From Hyphobacterium marinum (lineage in GTDB: Bacteria > Pseudomonadota > Alphaproteobacteria > Caulobacterales > Maricaulaceae): DNA of 64,000 bases. The stretch covers positions 744,001 through 808,000 of the forward strand of contig NZ_JAZDRO010000001.1 in the NCBI RefSeq assembly GCF_036330325.1, in the 5' to 3' direction. The notes under the pieces are model-generated. The model was not told the DNA's origin, did not search any database, and saw only the letters and a list, made by a program, of their open reading frames with translations. Of the stretch, positions 16,322-24,222 are shown one piece after another (position 1 is the stretch's first letter; every line of letters begins with the position of its first letter). The translations under genes were made by a program, and so were the position numbers.

Positions 16322-16680
16322 TGATGCGTGGCGGCTTTTCCCTCATCGAGATGCTGGTGGCTTTGGGAGTCCTCTCCATCGCCGGGCTGGCGCTGATGAA
16401 CACGACGCGCGAGTCCCTGCGCACCGGTCAGATCCTGGAAGACCGCAGCCTGTCGGCGCTGGCGGCGGAGAATATCCTCAATGCCGAACTCGCGCGGGTC
16501 AGCGGCGGTGCGGTTCTGGCCACGAGCGGCGATTACGCGCTCGGCGGGCGAGAATGGGACTGGCGCATCACCGTTACCGCGACCGATGACGCCGATCTCG
16601 TGCGGCTTGATCTCCTGTTGAGCGAACCGGAGTCAGGCCGCACGGCGGCTGAACTCACGACTTTCCGGCGCAGGGGCTGA
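16321..16680 (+). CDS. gspI: Minor pseudopilin GspI
   Basis: This small 119-residue minor pseudopilin has a very short leader, MMRGG, before FSLIEMLVALGVLSIAGLAL with Glu at +5. It probably forms the tip complex with GspJ and GspK. LAAENILNAELA matches the family's conserved helix. The ATG overlaps the gspH stop by one base; a second ATG at 16324 is possible. Confidence 0.9.
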   Translation: MMRGGFSLIEMLVALGVLSIAGLALMNTTRESLRTGQILEDRSLSALAAENILNAELARVSGGAVLATSGDYALGGREWDWRITVTATDDADLVRLDLLLSEPESGRTAAELTTFRRRG

Positions 16681-16685
16681 CCGGT

Positions 16686-17318
16686 ATGCGCGCAGGGTTT
16701 TCCCTTATCGAAGTGCTGGTCGCGACGGCCACCCTCGCCATCGCGGGTCTCCTCGGCGTGGGCATGCTGGCCGGGACGCTATCGAGCCGTGAGGCCCTGA
16801 CCGAGCGCCAGGCCCAGCTGGCCGATGTGGACACGCTACGCCTCCTGTTGCGCGATGATCTCGGCCAGCTGGCCCTGCGCCCAACCCGCACGTTCGACGG
16901 GCGGGCAACACCGATTGTGCTGGCCGGATCAGAGGCGGGTGTAGATGTCTGGGGCGAAGCCGCTCGCGACGGCCAGGTCCTGCTCGCCCTGACCCGGCGG
17001 GGCTGGGCCAATCCGGGCGGCATTCGCGCGCGCAGTTCGCTGCAGCGTGTGGAGTACGTCCTGACCGGAGAGGGCCTCGTGCGCCGTGCGACCGGTTTCC
17101 CCGATGCCGTCGCGGGCACGCCGCAAAGTGAACGTTTGCTCCTTTCCGGGACGCAATCGGTCGAGCTCGAATTCCTCGTCGGCACGCACTGGCTGGCGCA
17201 GGGTGCGGTCTCGCTTGCGCCGGGTGCCGGACCCGTTCCGCGCGCCATGCGGCTGCGTTATGAGATGCCCGGGCTTGGTGAGATCGAACATGTCGTCCTG
17301 ATCGGAGAGACGGCATGA
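16686..17318 (+). CDS. gspJ: Minor pseudopilin GspJ
   Basis: A 210-residue minor pseudopilin with leader MRAG and helix FSLIEVLVATATLAIAGLLG, Glu at +5. The helix that follows (RQAQLADVDTLRLLLRDDLG) and RVEYVLTGEGLVRR are typical of the GspJ fold. It should join GspI and GspK at the pseudopilus tip. It starts 5 bp after gspI and overlaps gspK by ATGA. Confidence 0.92.
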   Translation: MRAGFSLIEVLVATATLAIAGLLGVGMLAGTLSSREALTERQAQLADVDTLRLLLRDDLGQLALRPTRTFDGRATPIVLAGSEAGVDVWGEAARDGQVLLALTRRGWANPGGIRARSSLQRVEYVLTGEGLVRRATGFPDAVAGTPQSERLLLSGTQSVELEFLVGTHWLAQGAVSLAPGAGPVPRAMRLRYEMPGLGEIEHVVLIGETA

Positions 17319-18301
17319 GGGACGAGACGCGCAAACGCGGAACGGCGCTGATCAGTGCGCTCCTCGTCGTCACGGTTATGTCGGCCGTGGCCGTCGAGAT
17401 GTTGGGCGACATGCGCGCCGGGATCGAACGCAGCGGCAATGTCGGCGACCGCGACCGGGCCTACTGGTATGCGATGGGCGCGCGTGACTATGCCGACAGC
17501 CTGCTCGCCCGGGCAATGGACGACCCCGAGACTGCCATGCGCCCCGATGCGCCCTGGCTTTCCGGTCCGGCGCATTTCCCGATCGAGGGGGGGATGATCA
17601 CGGCGCGGCTGCGCGACGCGCAGACCTGTTTCAATCTCAACAGCCTCGTTGCGGAAACCGAACCCGGAAACTTTGAAACACGCCCCGAAGTGGTTGAACG
17701 GTTTGACGCACTGCTGGTCATGGCGGGTATCCCGCCGGGCGACGCCTCACGGATTGCAGCACAGGCAGCGGACTGGATCGACAGCGATTCCCGGCCTGGC
17801 GCGGGCGGGGTGGAAGACAATTTGCTCGCGCGGGCCGACACGCCCTATCTTGCCGCCAACACGCTGATCGTCGAGACCGAGGAATTGCGGGCGCTACCGG
17901 CGATGACGCCGGAAATTTTCGCGGCGATTTCGAACCTTGTCTGTGCGCTGCCGCAGGCGGATGACATGCCGCTCAACGTCAATACGCTGCAACTGCAGCA
18001 AGCCATGCAGCTGGCCGCACTCTTTCCGGGGCGGTTGTCGCGACTTGATGCGGAGGCGGTCCTCCTGCGGCGGCCGTCGGGCGGTTATGCGCGCGTGGAG
18101 GATTTCTGGGCCGATCCGGTGCTCGCGGCGCTGGAACCGGAGGCCGGGGACCTCGCTCGCGTCACCCTCGTTTCGCGCTGGTTCGAAACCGAGATCGTGG
18201 TGGCGCTGGGGTCGGCCCGTTACACGCTGGAAGCCCGGGTCGAGGCCGACCAGGCCGGTACGCTCAACCACCACGGTCAACGCTTCGGAGCCCTGTCATG
18301 A
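17315..18301 (+). CDS. gspK: Tip pseudopilin GspK
   Basis: The 328-residue tip subunit. Its prepilin helix RGTALISALLVVTVMSAVAV lacks the Glu at +5, which is the known exception for GspK and lets it cap the fibre. The large globular domain holds CFNLNSLV, AADWIDSDSRPGAGGVEDN and PLNVNTLQ, all conserved in GspK. It overlaps both neighbours by ATGA. Confidence 0.95.
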   Translation: MRDETRKRGTALISALLVVTVMSAVAVEMLGDMRAGIERSGNVGDRDRAYWYAMGARDYADSLLARAMDDPETAMRPDAPWLSGPAHFPIEGGMITARLRDAQTCFNLNSLVAETEPGNFETRPEVVERFDALLVMAGIPPGDASRIAAQAADWIDSDSRPGAGGVEDNLLARADTPYLAANTLIVETEELRALPAMTPEIFAAISNLVCALPQADDMPLNVNTLQLQQAMQLAALFPGRLSRLDAEAVLLRRPSGGYARVEDFWADPVLAALEPEAGDLARVTLVSRWFETEIVVALGSARYTLEARVEADQAGTLNHHGQRFGALS

Positions 18302-19509
18302 GTGCGGCCGATCTCATTGTCATGCTTCCACGGGCCGGTCAGACGCAGGTGAAATGGACGTTCCGCGACCGGGCGAGCGGGGAGGTCCTGTCGCGCGGTG
18401 ATCTGGGCGAGGCCGAACCGCCTCGCGAGCTGGCGGCGCGGGCCATTCTGATTGCGCCCTCAACCGAGATTCTGGTCCGGCGTCTGGACTTGCCCGTGCG
18501 CCACGAGTCCGAAGCAAGACGGGCTGCGCCTTTCGCACTGGAGGAGGAACTGGCCTCCGGACTTGAGGAGACGCGTATCGCCGTTGGCCCGCGTCAGCCC
18601 GACGGGTCACGTCTGGCCTTTGCCGCCGCTGGATCGTTGGTCGAGCGTTGGCAGACCATCGCCGCACGCGTTGGTGTGCGGCCTGCGGTGCTGGTTCCCG
18701 ATGCCTGGGCGTTGTCAGCGGACGCAGGCGAGCTGGTCGTCGCGGAATCGGGCCGCGACCTTCTTTTCTTCAACAATACCGGTACCGGTCCGGTCTGCGG
18801 GCGGATCGAGGCCGGTTTTGCCGCGACCGTCCTGCCGGCCCTGCTCGGTCAGACCCGCCCCGAGCGGCTGGCGATTACGCCGGGCGTTGATCTGCCGTCC
18901 TTTGGGGATAGCGCACCGCAGCTATCCGGGCTGGAGCCGATCGATGCCGGGGCCCGCATCGCTTCGCTGGACCCGTCGGTTCTGCGCATGCTTCCCGCGC
19001 TGCTGGGACGTCAGCATGCGGCAGCCACGGACTGGAGCGGGATGATCCGGCCGTTGCGCCGTGTTGCGGCGCTGGCGGCGGCGGCGCTTGCACTGTTCGT
19101 GGCCGTGTCTGTAGGCGAAGGCGCGTATCTGCGGGCGCAGAGCGATGTGATCGATGTACGCGCTGAAGACGCCTTCCGTGCGGCCTTCCCGGATGTCGAG
19201 AGGGTGGTCAATCTTGATGCCCAGCTGCGTCAGCGGGCCGGTGCGGCGTCGGGTTCCGAGGCATCCGTGTTCCTGCAACTGGCCGGCGCGCTGAGTACGA
19301 CGCTGGCCGACGGCGGTGACATACAGGTCGAGGCGCTGCGCTTTGATGGTACGCGCGGTGAGCTTGGTGTGACCGCGACCTATCCGGACTTTGCCAGTTT
19401 CGAGGCCTTGAGCCGCCGGGCCGAGGCCAATGGTCTCGTCATCGAGGATGGCGGCGCGCGCCAGGCCGGTGGCGTACTGACCGGTGACTTCATAGTGAGG
19501 CAGAGATGA
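18298..19509 (+). CDS. gspL: Type II secretion protein GspL
   Basis: A 403-residue bitopic inner-membrane protein that docks the GspE ATPase. The cytoplasmic part is actin-like (IAPSTEILVRRLDLPVRHES, ARRAAPFALEEELAS, LVPDAWALSADAGELVV), then one transmembrane helix at about residues 257-276 (VAALAAAALALFVAVSVGEG). The periplasmic C-terminal ferredoxin-like domain contains QLAGALSTTLADGGDIQVEA. It overlaps gspK and gspM by ATGA. Confidence 0.92.
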   Translation: MSAADLIVMLPRAGQTQVKWTFRDRASGEVLSRGDLGEAEPPRELAARAILIAPSTEILVRRLDLPVRHESEARRAAPFALEEELASGLEETRIAVGPRQPDGSRLAFAAAGSLVERWQTIAARVGVRPAVLVPDAWALSADAGELVVAESGRDLLFFNNTGTGPVCGRIEAGFAATVLPALLGQTRPERLAITPGVDLPSFGDSAPQLSGLEPIDAGARIASLDPSVLRMLPALLGRQHAAATDWSGMIRPLRRVAALAAAALALFVAVSVGEGAYLRAQSDVIDVRAEDAFRAAFPDVERVVNLDAQLRQRAGAASGSEASVFLQLAGALSTTLADGGDIQVEALRFDGTRGELGVTATYPDFASFEALSRRAEANGLVIEDGGARQAGGVLTGDFIVRQR

Positions 19510-20000
19510 GCGCGCGGCGGATCGACATGACGTCCTGGTGGCAGGGCCGCACGGGCCGCGAGCAGGGCTTGCTGGCGGGACTAGCTCTCGTGCTGGGCGT
19601 GCTCGTCCTCTGGTACGGCATTATCGCGCCGGTCGTTGGTTGGCGCGACACATCCCGCGCCCGCTACGAAGTCTCGGCGGAGCGTTATCTCCACGTCACG
19701 GCAGAACTGGCGCGGATCGAGGGCAGCGCGGAGGCGCACGCCGTCCAGACCTATGACCGGCCCTTGCGTACGGTCGCGGGTGAACGGGCAGCCGCGCACG
19801 GTTTGGCGATCAGCCGTGTGCTGCCCGATGGTGATGGCCAGCTCAATCTCTGGATCGAGGCCGCGCCCGCCGGGTCACTGACCGACTGGCTTTCCGATCT
19901 CGACCGCAATCACGCGGTCCGGGTCGAACGCCTGACGCTGGACCGCCGGGCCGACCGGCTGGTCAACGCCCAGATCGTGCTGCGGCGGGAGGTCCGGTGA
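19506..20000 (+). CDS. gspM: Type II secretion protein GspM
   Basis: This 164-residue inner-membrane partner of GspL starts with a short cytoplasmic stretch (TSWWQGRTGREQ) and has a transmembrane helix at about residues 20-40 (LLAGLALVLGVLVLWYGIIA). A small periplasmic ferredoxin-like domain follows (LNLWIEAAPAGSLTDWLSDL). Sequence conservation in GspM is always low; size, topology and place between gspL and gspN carry the call. The stop overlaps the GTG of gspN. Confidence 0.9.
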   Translation: MSARRIDMTSWWQGRTGREQGLLAGLALVLGVLVLWYGIIAPVVGWRDTSRARYEVSAERYLHVTAELARIEGSAEAHAVQTYDRPLRTVAGERAAAHGLAISRVLPDGDGQLNLWIEAAPAGSLTDWLSDLDRNHAVRVERLTLDRRADRLVNAQIVLRREVR

Positions 20001-20728
20001 TGGGTACAGGACTGCGAATCGCCGCGCTCGTGGTCGCGCTTCTGGCCGGTCTGATCGCCTTTCTGCCCATGCGCGCGGCTCTCGCCATGGCCGGGGTGGA
20101 TACCGGCGGCGCGGTCTATGGACCGGTCTGGAATGCGCGACTCTACAACACGCGAATCGATACCTGGTCGGTGGACAGTGTCGAGGCCGGTCTGTCGCCT
20201 GCGGCGCTGCTGACCGGACGTGTCAGCCTCGACTGGCAGGCTATTGATCCCGGTATTCAGGGGGGCGGTCGCTATGTGCAGACGCTGTCGGGCCGGAGCG
20301 AACTGAGCGGCACGCGGCTGATCCTCTCGCCCGGATTTCTTGCGCCGGGCCTGTCCGGCATTCTGGCACCGGACGACATCGTGGTTATCCAGATTGACCA
20401 GGCCAGGTGGCAGGACGGGCAATGCCTGTCCGCCGACGGATCGGTTCGCAGTGATGCGCTTTACACTCTTGGCCAACGCCTGGACGCCGACCTGCCACCG
20501 CTCGACGGGACCCTGTCCTGCGAAGACGGGGTGCTGACCGCCGCGCTTGCCGGGGCCGCGTCAGACGGTGAGGTGCGGATTGCCGTCACGCTGGATGGCC
20601 GGGTCTATGGCTGGCGTGCCGGGGTTCGGACCGGCGACCCGAACGTGGAAGGTGTCTTGCGCACGGCCGGATTTAACGCCGAGGATGGCGGCTGGATGTT
20701 GAGCGGAAACGGGATCGTGCAGCCATGA
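19997..20728 (+). CDS. gspN: Type II secretion protein GspN
   Basis: A 243-residue protein with an N-terminal transmembrane helix (LRIAALVVALLAGLIAFLPM) and a periplasmic domain. GGAVYGPVWNARL and SPAALLTGRVSLDW fit the GspN family, which occurs in only some type II systems and has no settled role. GTG at 19997 overlaps gspM; the ATG at 20000 is an equal choice. The stop overlaps the next gene by ATGA. Confidence 0.88.
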   Translation: MMGTGLRIAALVVALLAGLIAFLPMRAALAMAGVDTGGAVYGPVWNARLYNTRIDTWSVDSVEAGLSPAALLTGRVSLDWQAIDPGIQGGGRYVQTLSGRSELSGTRLILSPGFLAPGLSGILAPDDIVVIQIDQARWQDGQCLSADGSVRSDALYTLGQRLDADLPPLDGTLSCEDGVLTAALAGAASDGEVRIAVTLDGRVYGWRAGVRTGDPNVEGVLRTAGFNAEDGGWMLSGNGIVQP

Positions 20729-21165
20729 CGGGCCGGGTGATGGCAGTCCTGAGTCTGGTCGCCGTATGCCTCGCGGGCGGTGCGGATGCACAGGAGGCAA
20801 ACGCGGGGCTGCCGCCGCAATCCATATATCCGGGCGATTGTGGTGTTTTCTTCTGGACGCGGGCCGAGCCGAACGCCTTCATCGCCTTTGCCAATCGCAC
20901 GCGTGGCGATGCGCGGATCTGGCTTGACGGGGCCATCGTCGATTTCACCGTGCCGGTTTCTGCAACGCCGGAGGGGCGGGTCGGCGAACAGATTGCCTAT
21001 ACGATTCCTGCTGCGGGTGCGCGGCTGGAAGGCGAGATCACCGAACAGCGTGGCGATGAATTCGTGCTGTCGCGCGCCTTCCTGCGCCAGACCCTGGCTG
21101 ACGGATCTGAACCCGTGACGCCGCTCGTGGGACTGGCCGCCTGCCGGATCCCGTCTGCACCGTAG
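20725..21165 (+). CDS. Unknown secreted protein ending the gsp operon
   Basis: I do not recognise this 146-residue protein. A signal peptide (residues 1 to about 22, ending GGADAQ) precedes a compact domain predicted to be beta-rich. It has one Cys in YPGDCGVFFWTRAEP and one near the C terminus (LAACRIP), which could form a disulfide. There is no lipobox or other transmembrane segment. It overlaps gspN by ATGA, so it is made together with the secretion machine and could be an accessory factor, chaperone or small substrate. No type II family I know fits. Confidence 0.85.
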   Translation: MTGRVMAVLSLVAVCLAGGADAQEANAGLPPQSIYPGDCGVFFWTRAEPNAFIAFANRTRGDARIWLDGAIVDFTVPVSATPEGRVGEQIAYTIPAAGARLEGEITEQRGDEFVLSRAFLRQTLADGSEPVTPLVGLAACRIPSAP

Positions 21166-21172
21166 CGGACGC

Positions 21173-21190
21173 TTGTCACAAAACCGTTGC
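21173..21190 (+). promoter_or_regulatory. Candidate PhoB box before phnC
   Basis: TTGTCAC-AAAA-CCGTTGC has the 7+4+7 layout and an A-rich spacer as in Pho boxes; the halves match CTGTCAY at 6 and 4 of 7. It lies 50 bp before phnC in a 74-bp gap. The GTCAC-N4-CxGTTGC pattern also occurs upstream of the lipoprotein gene. Confidence 0.4.
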
Positions 21191-21239
21191 ACGGCTAGGC
21201 CAGAACACAGCGGGGACGATCAGCAGGGCCTGACTGAAG

Positions 21240-22040
21240 ATGACCGAAGCCATTCCGGCGCTCGAAATACACGACGCGACGAAGACTTACGGACCGATGC
21301 GCGCGATTTCCAACGTGTCGCTCTCGGTGGAGCGGGGCGAAATGGTTGCCCTTATCGGGCCATCCGGCTCCGGTAAATCGACCTTGCTCCGCGCGGCCAG
21401 CGGGCTGGTCGTTGCCGATACCTCGTCTGGGCCGATCCGGATTTTCGGTGACCGGGTTCAGGAAGCGGGCAAGCTGTCGCGCGGCGTGCGCCGGGCGCGC
21501 TCGCAGGTCGGTTTCATCTTCCAGCAGTTCAACCTGGTCAAACGTATCTCGCTTTACGCCAATGTGCTCCTCGGCGCGCTCGGGCGCATGCCCGGCTGGA
21601 AAGGCGCGCTGGGGCGATTCTCGACCGAGGATCGCAAGAAGGCGATGGAGGCGCTCGAGCGTGTCGGCGTGATCGAACATGCCGGCAAGCGGGCGTCTGA
21701 TCTGTCCGGCGGCCAGCAGCAGCGCGGCGCGATTGCCCGGGCCATGGTCCAGGGTGCTCAGGCCATTTTCGCCGACGAGCCGATTGCATCGCTCGACCCG
21801 GTCTCGGCGCGCAACGTCATGCAGCTTCTGTCCGAGCTCAACAGCCAGGACGGCATCACGGTCGTGGTGACGCTCCACCAGGTCGACTATGCGCTTAAAT
21901 ACTGCGAGCGGGCCGTCGCGTTGAAAGACGGGCATGTCATCTATGACGGACCGACCAGCGGACTGACCCGAACCCGTCTCATCGAGATTTATGGCGACGA
22001 ATATATCGGCGTTCTGGACGAGGAAGGAGCCACATCATGA
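21240..22040 (+). CDS. phnC: Phosphate/phosphonate ABC transporter ATP-binding protein PhnC
   Basis: The 266-residue ATPase of a PhnCDE-type importer. Walker A is GPSGSGKST at about residue 41, the Q-loop lies in FIFQQFNLV, the signature is LSGGQQQR, Walker B is AIFADEP and the switch His is in VTLHQVDYAL. VGFIFQQFNLVKR and the NVLLGALG stretch are typical of PhnC within the ABC ATPases. The stop overlaps the PhnD-PhnE gene by ATGA. PhnC systems may carry phosphonates, phosphite or phosphate; the setting favours phosphate stress. Confidence 0.93.
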   Translation: MTEAIPALEIHDATKTYGPMRAISNVSLSVERGEMVALIGPSGSGKSTLLRAASGLVVADTSSGPIRIFGDRVQEAGKLSRGVRRARSQVGFIFQQFNLVKRISLYANVLLGALGRMPGWKGALGRFSTEDRKKAMEALERVGVIEHAGKRASDLSGGQQQRGAIARAMVQGAQAIFADEPIASLDPVSARNVMQLLSELNSQDGITVVVTLHQVDYALKYCERAVALKDGHVIYDGPTSGLTRTRLIEIYGDEYIGVLDEEGATS

Positions 22041-24043
22041 TCGCGCGCCTGTTTGCCGCGATCGCGGCCGCCCTGACCTTTGCCACCGCCGCGCCGGCCC
22101 AGCAGCCCGGCGACGAGATCGTGTTCGGCGTGGTCGCCACCGAGCAATCGGAAAACGTGCTCGCCCTGTGGGAGCCCTTCGTCGAGGACATGCGCCGGGA
22201 CACCGGCTATGACATCCAGCTGCGTTCGGCGAGCGATTATGCCGGTGTCATCGAGGCCATGCGCGCCGACCAGGTGCAGATTGCCTGGCTGACCAATGCC
22301 TCGGGGCTGGAAGCCTCACGCCGCGCCAATGCCGAAGTGTTCGCGAAATTCATCTATCCGGACGGCCAACTTGGCTACCGATCGATCATCATCGTGCCGG
22401 ACGATTCGCCGATCCAGTCGCTCGAGGACCTGCTCGCCTGCGACCAGAGCGTCAATTTCGGTCTCGGCGATCCGCTCTCGACATCGGGGACGCTGGTCCC
22501 CCAAGCCTACATCTTCGCGGCGCGCGGCATTGATCCGCAGACCTGTTTCAACCAGGTCACCAACGCCAGTCACGAGCAGAACCTTCTGGCCGTCGCCAAC
22601 CGCCAGCTCGACGCGGCGACGAATAACACCACGAATATTGAACGCCTTCAGCGCACGCGGCCGGACGTTCTCGAACGCGTCCGCACGGTCTGGCGTTCGC
22701 CGCTGATCCAGACCGACCCGATCATGTGGCGTCTGGACCTGTCACCGGAATCCAAGCGCGCCATCATGGAATTCTTCCTGACCTATGGCTGGCGCGGCGA
22801 CGCCGAACAGCGTGCCCATGAACAATCCGTCCTGCGCGAACTGGAAATGGGCGGTTTCCTGCCGGCGACCAATGACCATTTCCTGCCGATCACGCGGCTG
22901 GAGCTGATCCGCGACCTCGCGGCGGCCCAGTCCGACCCCGACCTGACCGAGGAGGAGCGCGCGCTCCGGGTCGGGGAGGTCAATGCCGAGCTCGACGAAC
23001 TCGAGACGCGGGAACGCGTCGTCGCGATGGCGCAGCTCTCGACCGATATCGAACAGGCGCGCGCCCGCATGGTCGCGGACCCCGAGGGCGATCAGGCCCA
23101 GGTCTCCGAACTCGTCGATACTTTCCTGCAGGATCAGCCCCGCAATGTGCAGGCTGCCCGCATCGACCGGCGCGCGGAGACCGGCCAGTGGACGCGCGGC
23201 TTCATCGGTCTCGGTGCCGGCCTGCTCCTGTTTGCGGTGATGTTCTTCGGCTCGATGCCGCCGAAACATTCGCCCGCGCGCCTGATGTCCGACCGCATCA
23301 TCGATGCGGCGATCTGGGGCGGTTTCTTCGGTCTGCTGGTCTGGAGTTTCTGGCCCGCAGAAGTGTTCAAGATCCCGCTGCTGGCGGAAAATGCCGGCCG
23401 GATGGGCGAATACCTCGCCGGTTTCGCGCGGCCTGATTTCACCGACTGGCAGCTCTATCTCCATCAGATCGTGGTGACGATCCAGATCGCCCTGTGGGGG
23501 ACATTCTTCGCCGTCATTCTGGCGATCCCGCTGGGACTGCTCGGTGCATCGAACATCGCGCCGAACTGGATCCGGGTTCCGGTTCGCTGGGTGATGGACG
23601 GGCTCAGAGCGATCAACGAACTCGTCGTTGCGGCGGTCTTCGTCGCGGCGGTGGGTCTCGGGCCGTTCGCCGGTGTGCTCGCGCTGGCCTTCCATACGGC
23701 AGGTGTGCTGGGCAAGCTGTTCTCCGAAGCGGTGGAATCCATTGAAGAGGGCCCGGTCGAGGGCGTACGCGCCACCGGGGCCGGTCCGCTCAACGAAGTG
23801 ACTTGGGCTGTCATCCCGCAGGTGATTCCGCTGTGGGCGTCGTTTGCGCTTTACCGCTTCGAGTCGAACACGCGTTCGGCGACGATTCTCGGCCTTATCG
23901 GCGCGGGCGGTATCGGCCAGGTGCTGATCGAGAACATCCGCTCCTTCCAGTACGGCAAGACGGCGGTGATCATCGGCATCATCATCATTGCGGTGACGCT
24001 GGTCGATGCGTTGAGCCAGGTGCTGAGAAAGCGCCTGATCTAG
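22037..24043 (+). CDS. PhnD-PhnE fusion: binding domain joined to permease
   Basis: One 668-residue frame carries two parts that are normally separate. Residues 1-22 are a signal peptide. Residues ~25-300 are a PhnD-type binding domain (EIVFGVVATEQSENV, QIAWLTNASGL, GDPLSTSGTLVP, the anion-binding Ser/Thr loop). A charged, probably helical stretch (~300-375) leads to hydrophobic segments at ~384-403 and ~420-440. A PhnE permease domain follows to the end, with the EAA-type loop (FSEAVESIEEGPVEGVRATG) and RSATILGLIGAGGIG. The binding protein is thus tethered to its channel, as in OpuA-type importers. No frameshift or internal stop is seen. Confidence 0.92.
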   Translation: MIARLFAAIAAALTFATAAPAQQPGDEIVFGVVATEQSENVLALWEPFVEDMRRDTGYDIQLRSASDYAGVIEAMRADQVQIAWLTNASGLEASRRANAEVFAKFIYPDGQLGYRSIIIVPDDSPIQSLEDLLACDQSVNFGLGDPLSTSGTLVPQAYIFAARGIDPQTCFNQVTNASHEQNLLAVANRQLDAATNNTTNIERLQRTRPDVLERVRTVWRSPLIQTDPIMWRLDLSPESKRAIMEFFLTYGWRGDAEQRAHEQSVLRELEMGGFLPATNDHFLPITRLELIRDLAAAQSDPDLTEEERALRVGEVNAELDELETRERVVAMAQLSTDIEQARARMVADPEGDQAQVSELVDTFLQDQPRNVQAARIDRRAETGQWTRGFIGLGAGLLLFAVMFFGSMPPKHSPARLMSDRIIDAAIWGGFFGLLVWSFWPAEVFKIPLLAENAGRMGEYLAGFARPDFTDWQLYLHQIVVTIQIALWGTFFAVILAIPLGLLGASNIAPNWIRVPVRWVMDGLRAINELVVAAVFVAAVGLGPFAGVLALAFHTAGVLGKLFSEAVESIEEGPVEGVRATGAGPLNEVTWAVIPQVIPLWASFALYRFESNTRSATILGLIGAGGIGQVLIENIRSFQYGKTAVIIGIIIIAVTLVDALSQVLRKRLI

Positions 24044-24063
24044 GTACAGGGAACGGGAAAGCG

Positions 24064-24188
24064 CCGTCACAAAAGCTTCGGCGATCTGTCACATTCACAA
24101 AAGCTTTGCGAAAGCGTCACAGGGGTGCCGCCGAAGCGTCATATCGGCGCGTCCGAACCGTCGTCATTCCGTCGTGTGACTGTCACAC
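24064..24188 (+). promoter_or_regulatory. Cluster of GTCAC/GTCAT motifs before the porin gene
   Basis: Six GTCA[CT] cores lie in 125 bp at 24066, 24088, 24116, 24138, 24163 and 24182. The pairs 24066/24088 and 24116/24138 are each 22 bp apart, two 11-bp PhoB steps, and the heptamer at 24086 (CTGTCAC) is a perfect half site. The last core is part of the near-palindrome GTGTGAC-TGTCACAC (24174-24188). TCACAAAAGCTT also occurs twice (24067, 24095). I read it as a PhoB-controlled promoter region; PhoB binding is not shown. Confidence 0.5.
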
Positions 24189-24222
24189 GGGGCCGGGGGC
24201 GACCGCCATACGGACGCTTGCC

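Noticed and set aside
22037..24043. PhnD-PhnE fusion as an assembly or frameshift artefact
   Set aside because: The frame is continuous, the linker region has normal codon use, and no start with a ribosome-binding site is evident at the junction; an artefact cannot be fully excluded without reads.
22742..24070. 442-codon minus-strand frame opposite the PhnD-PhnE fusion
   Set aside because: Antisense shadow without motifs.
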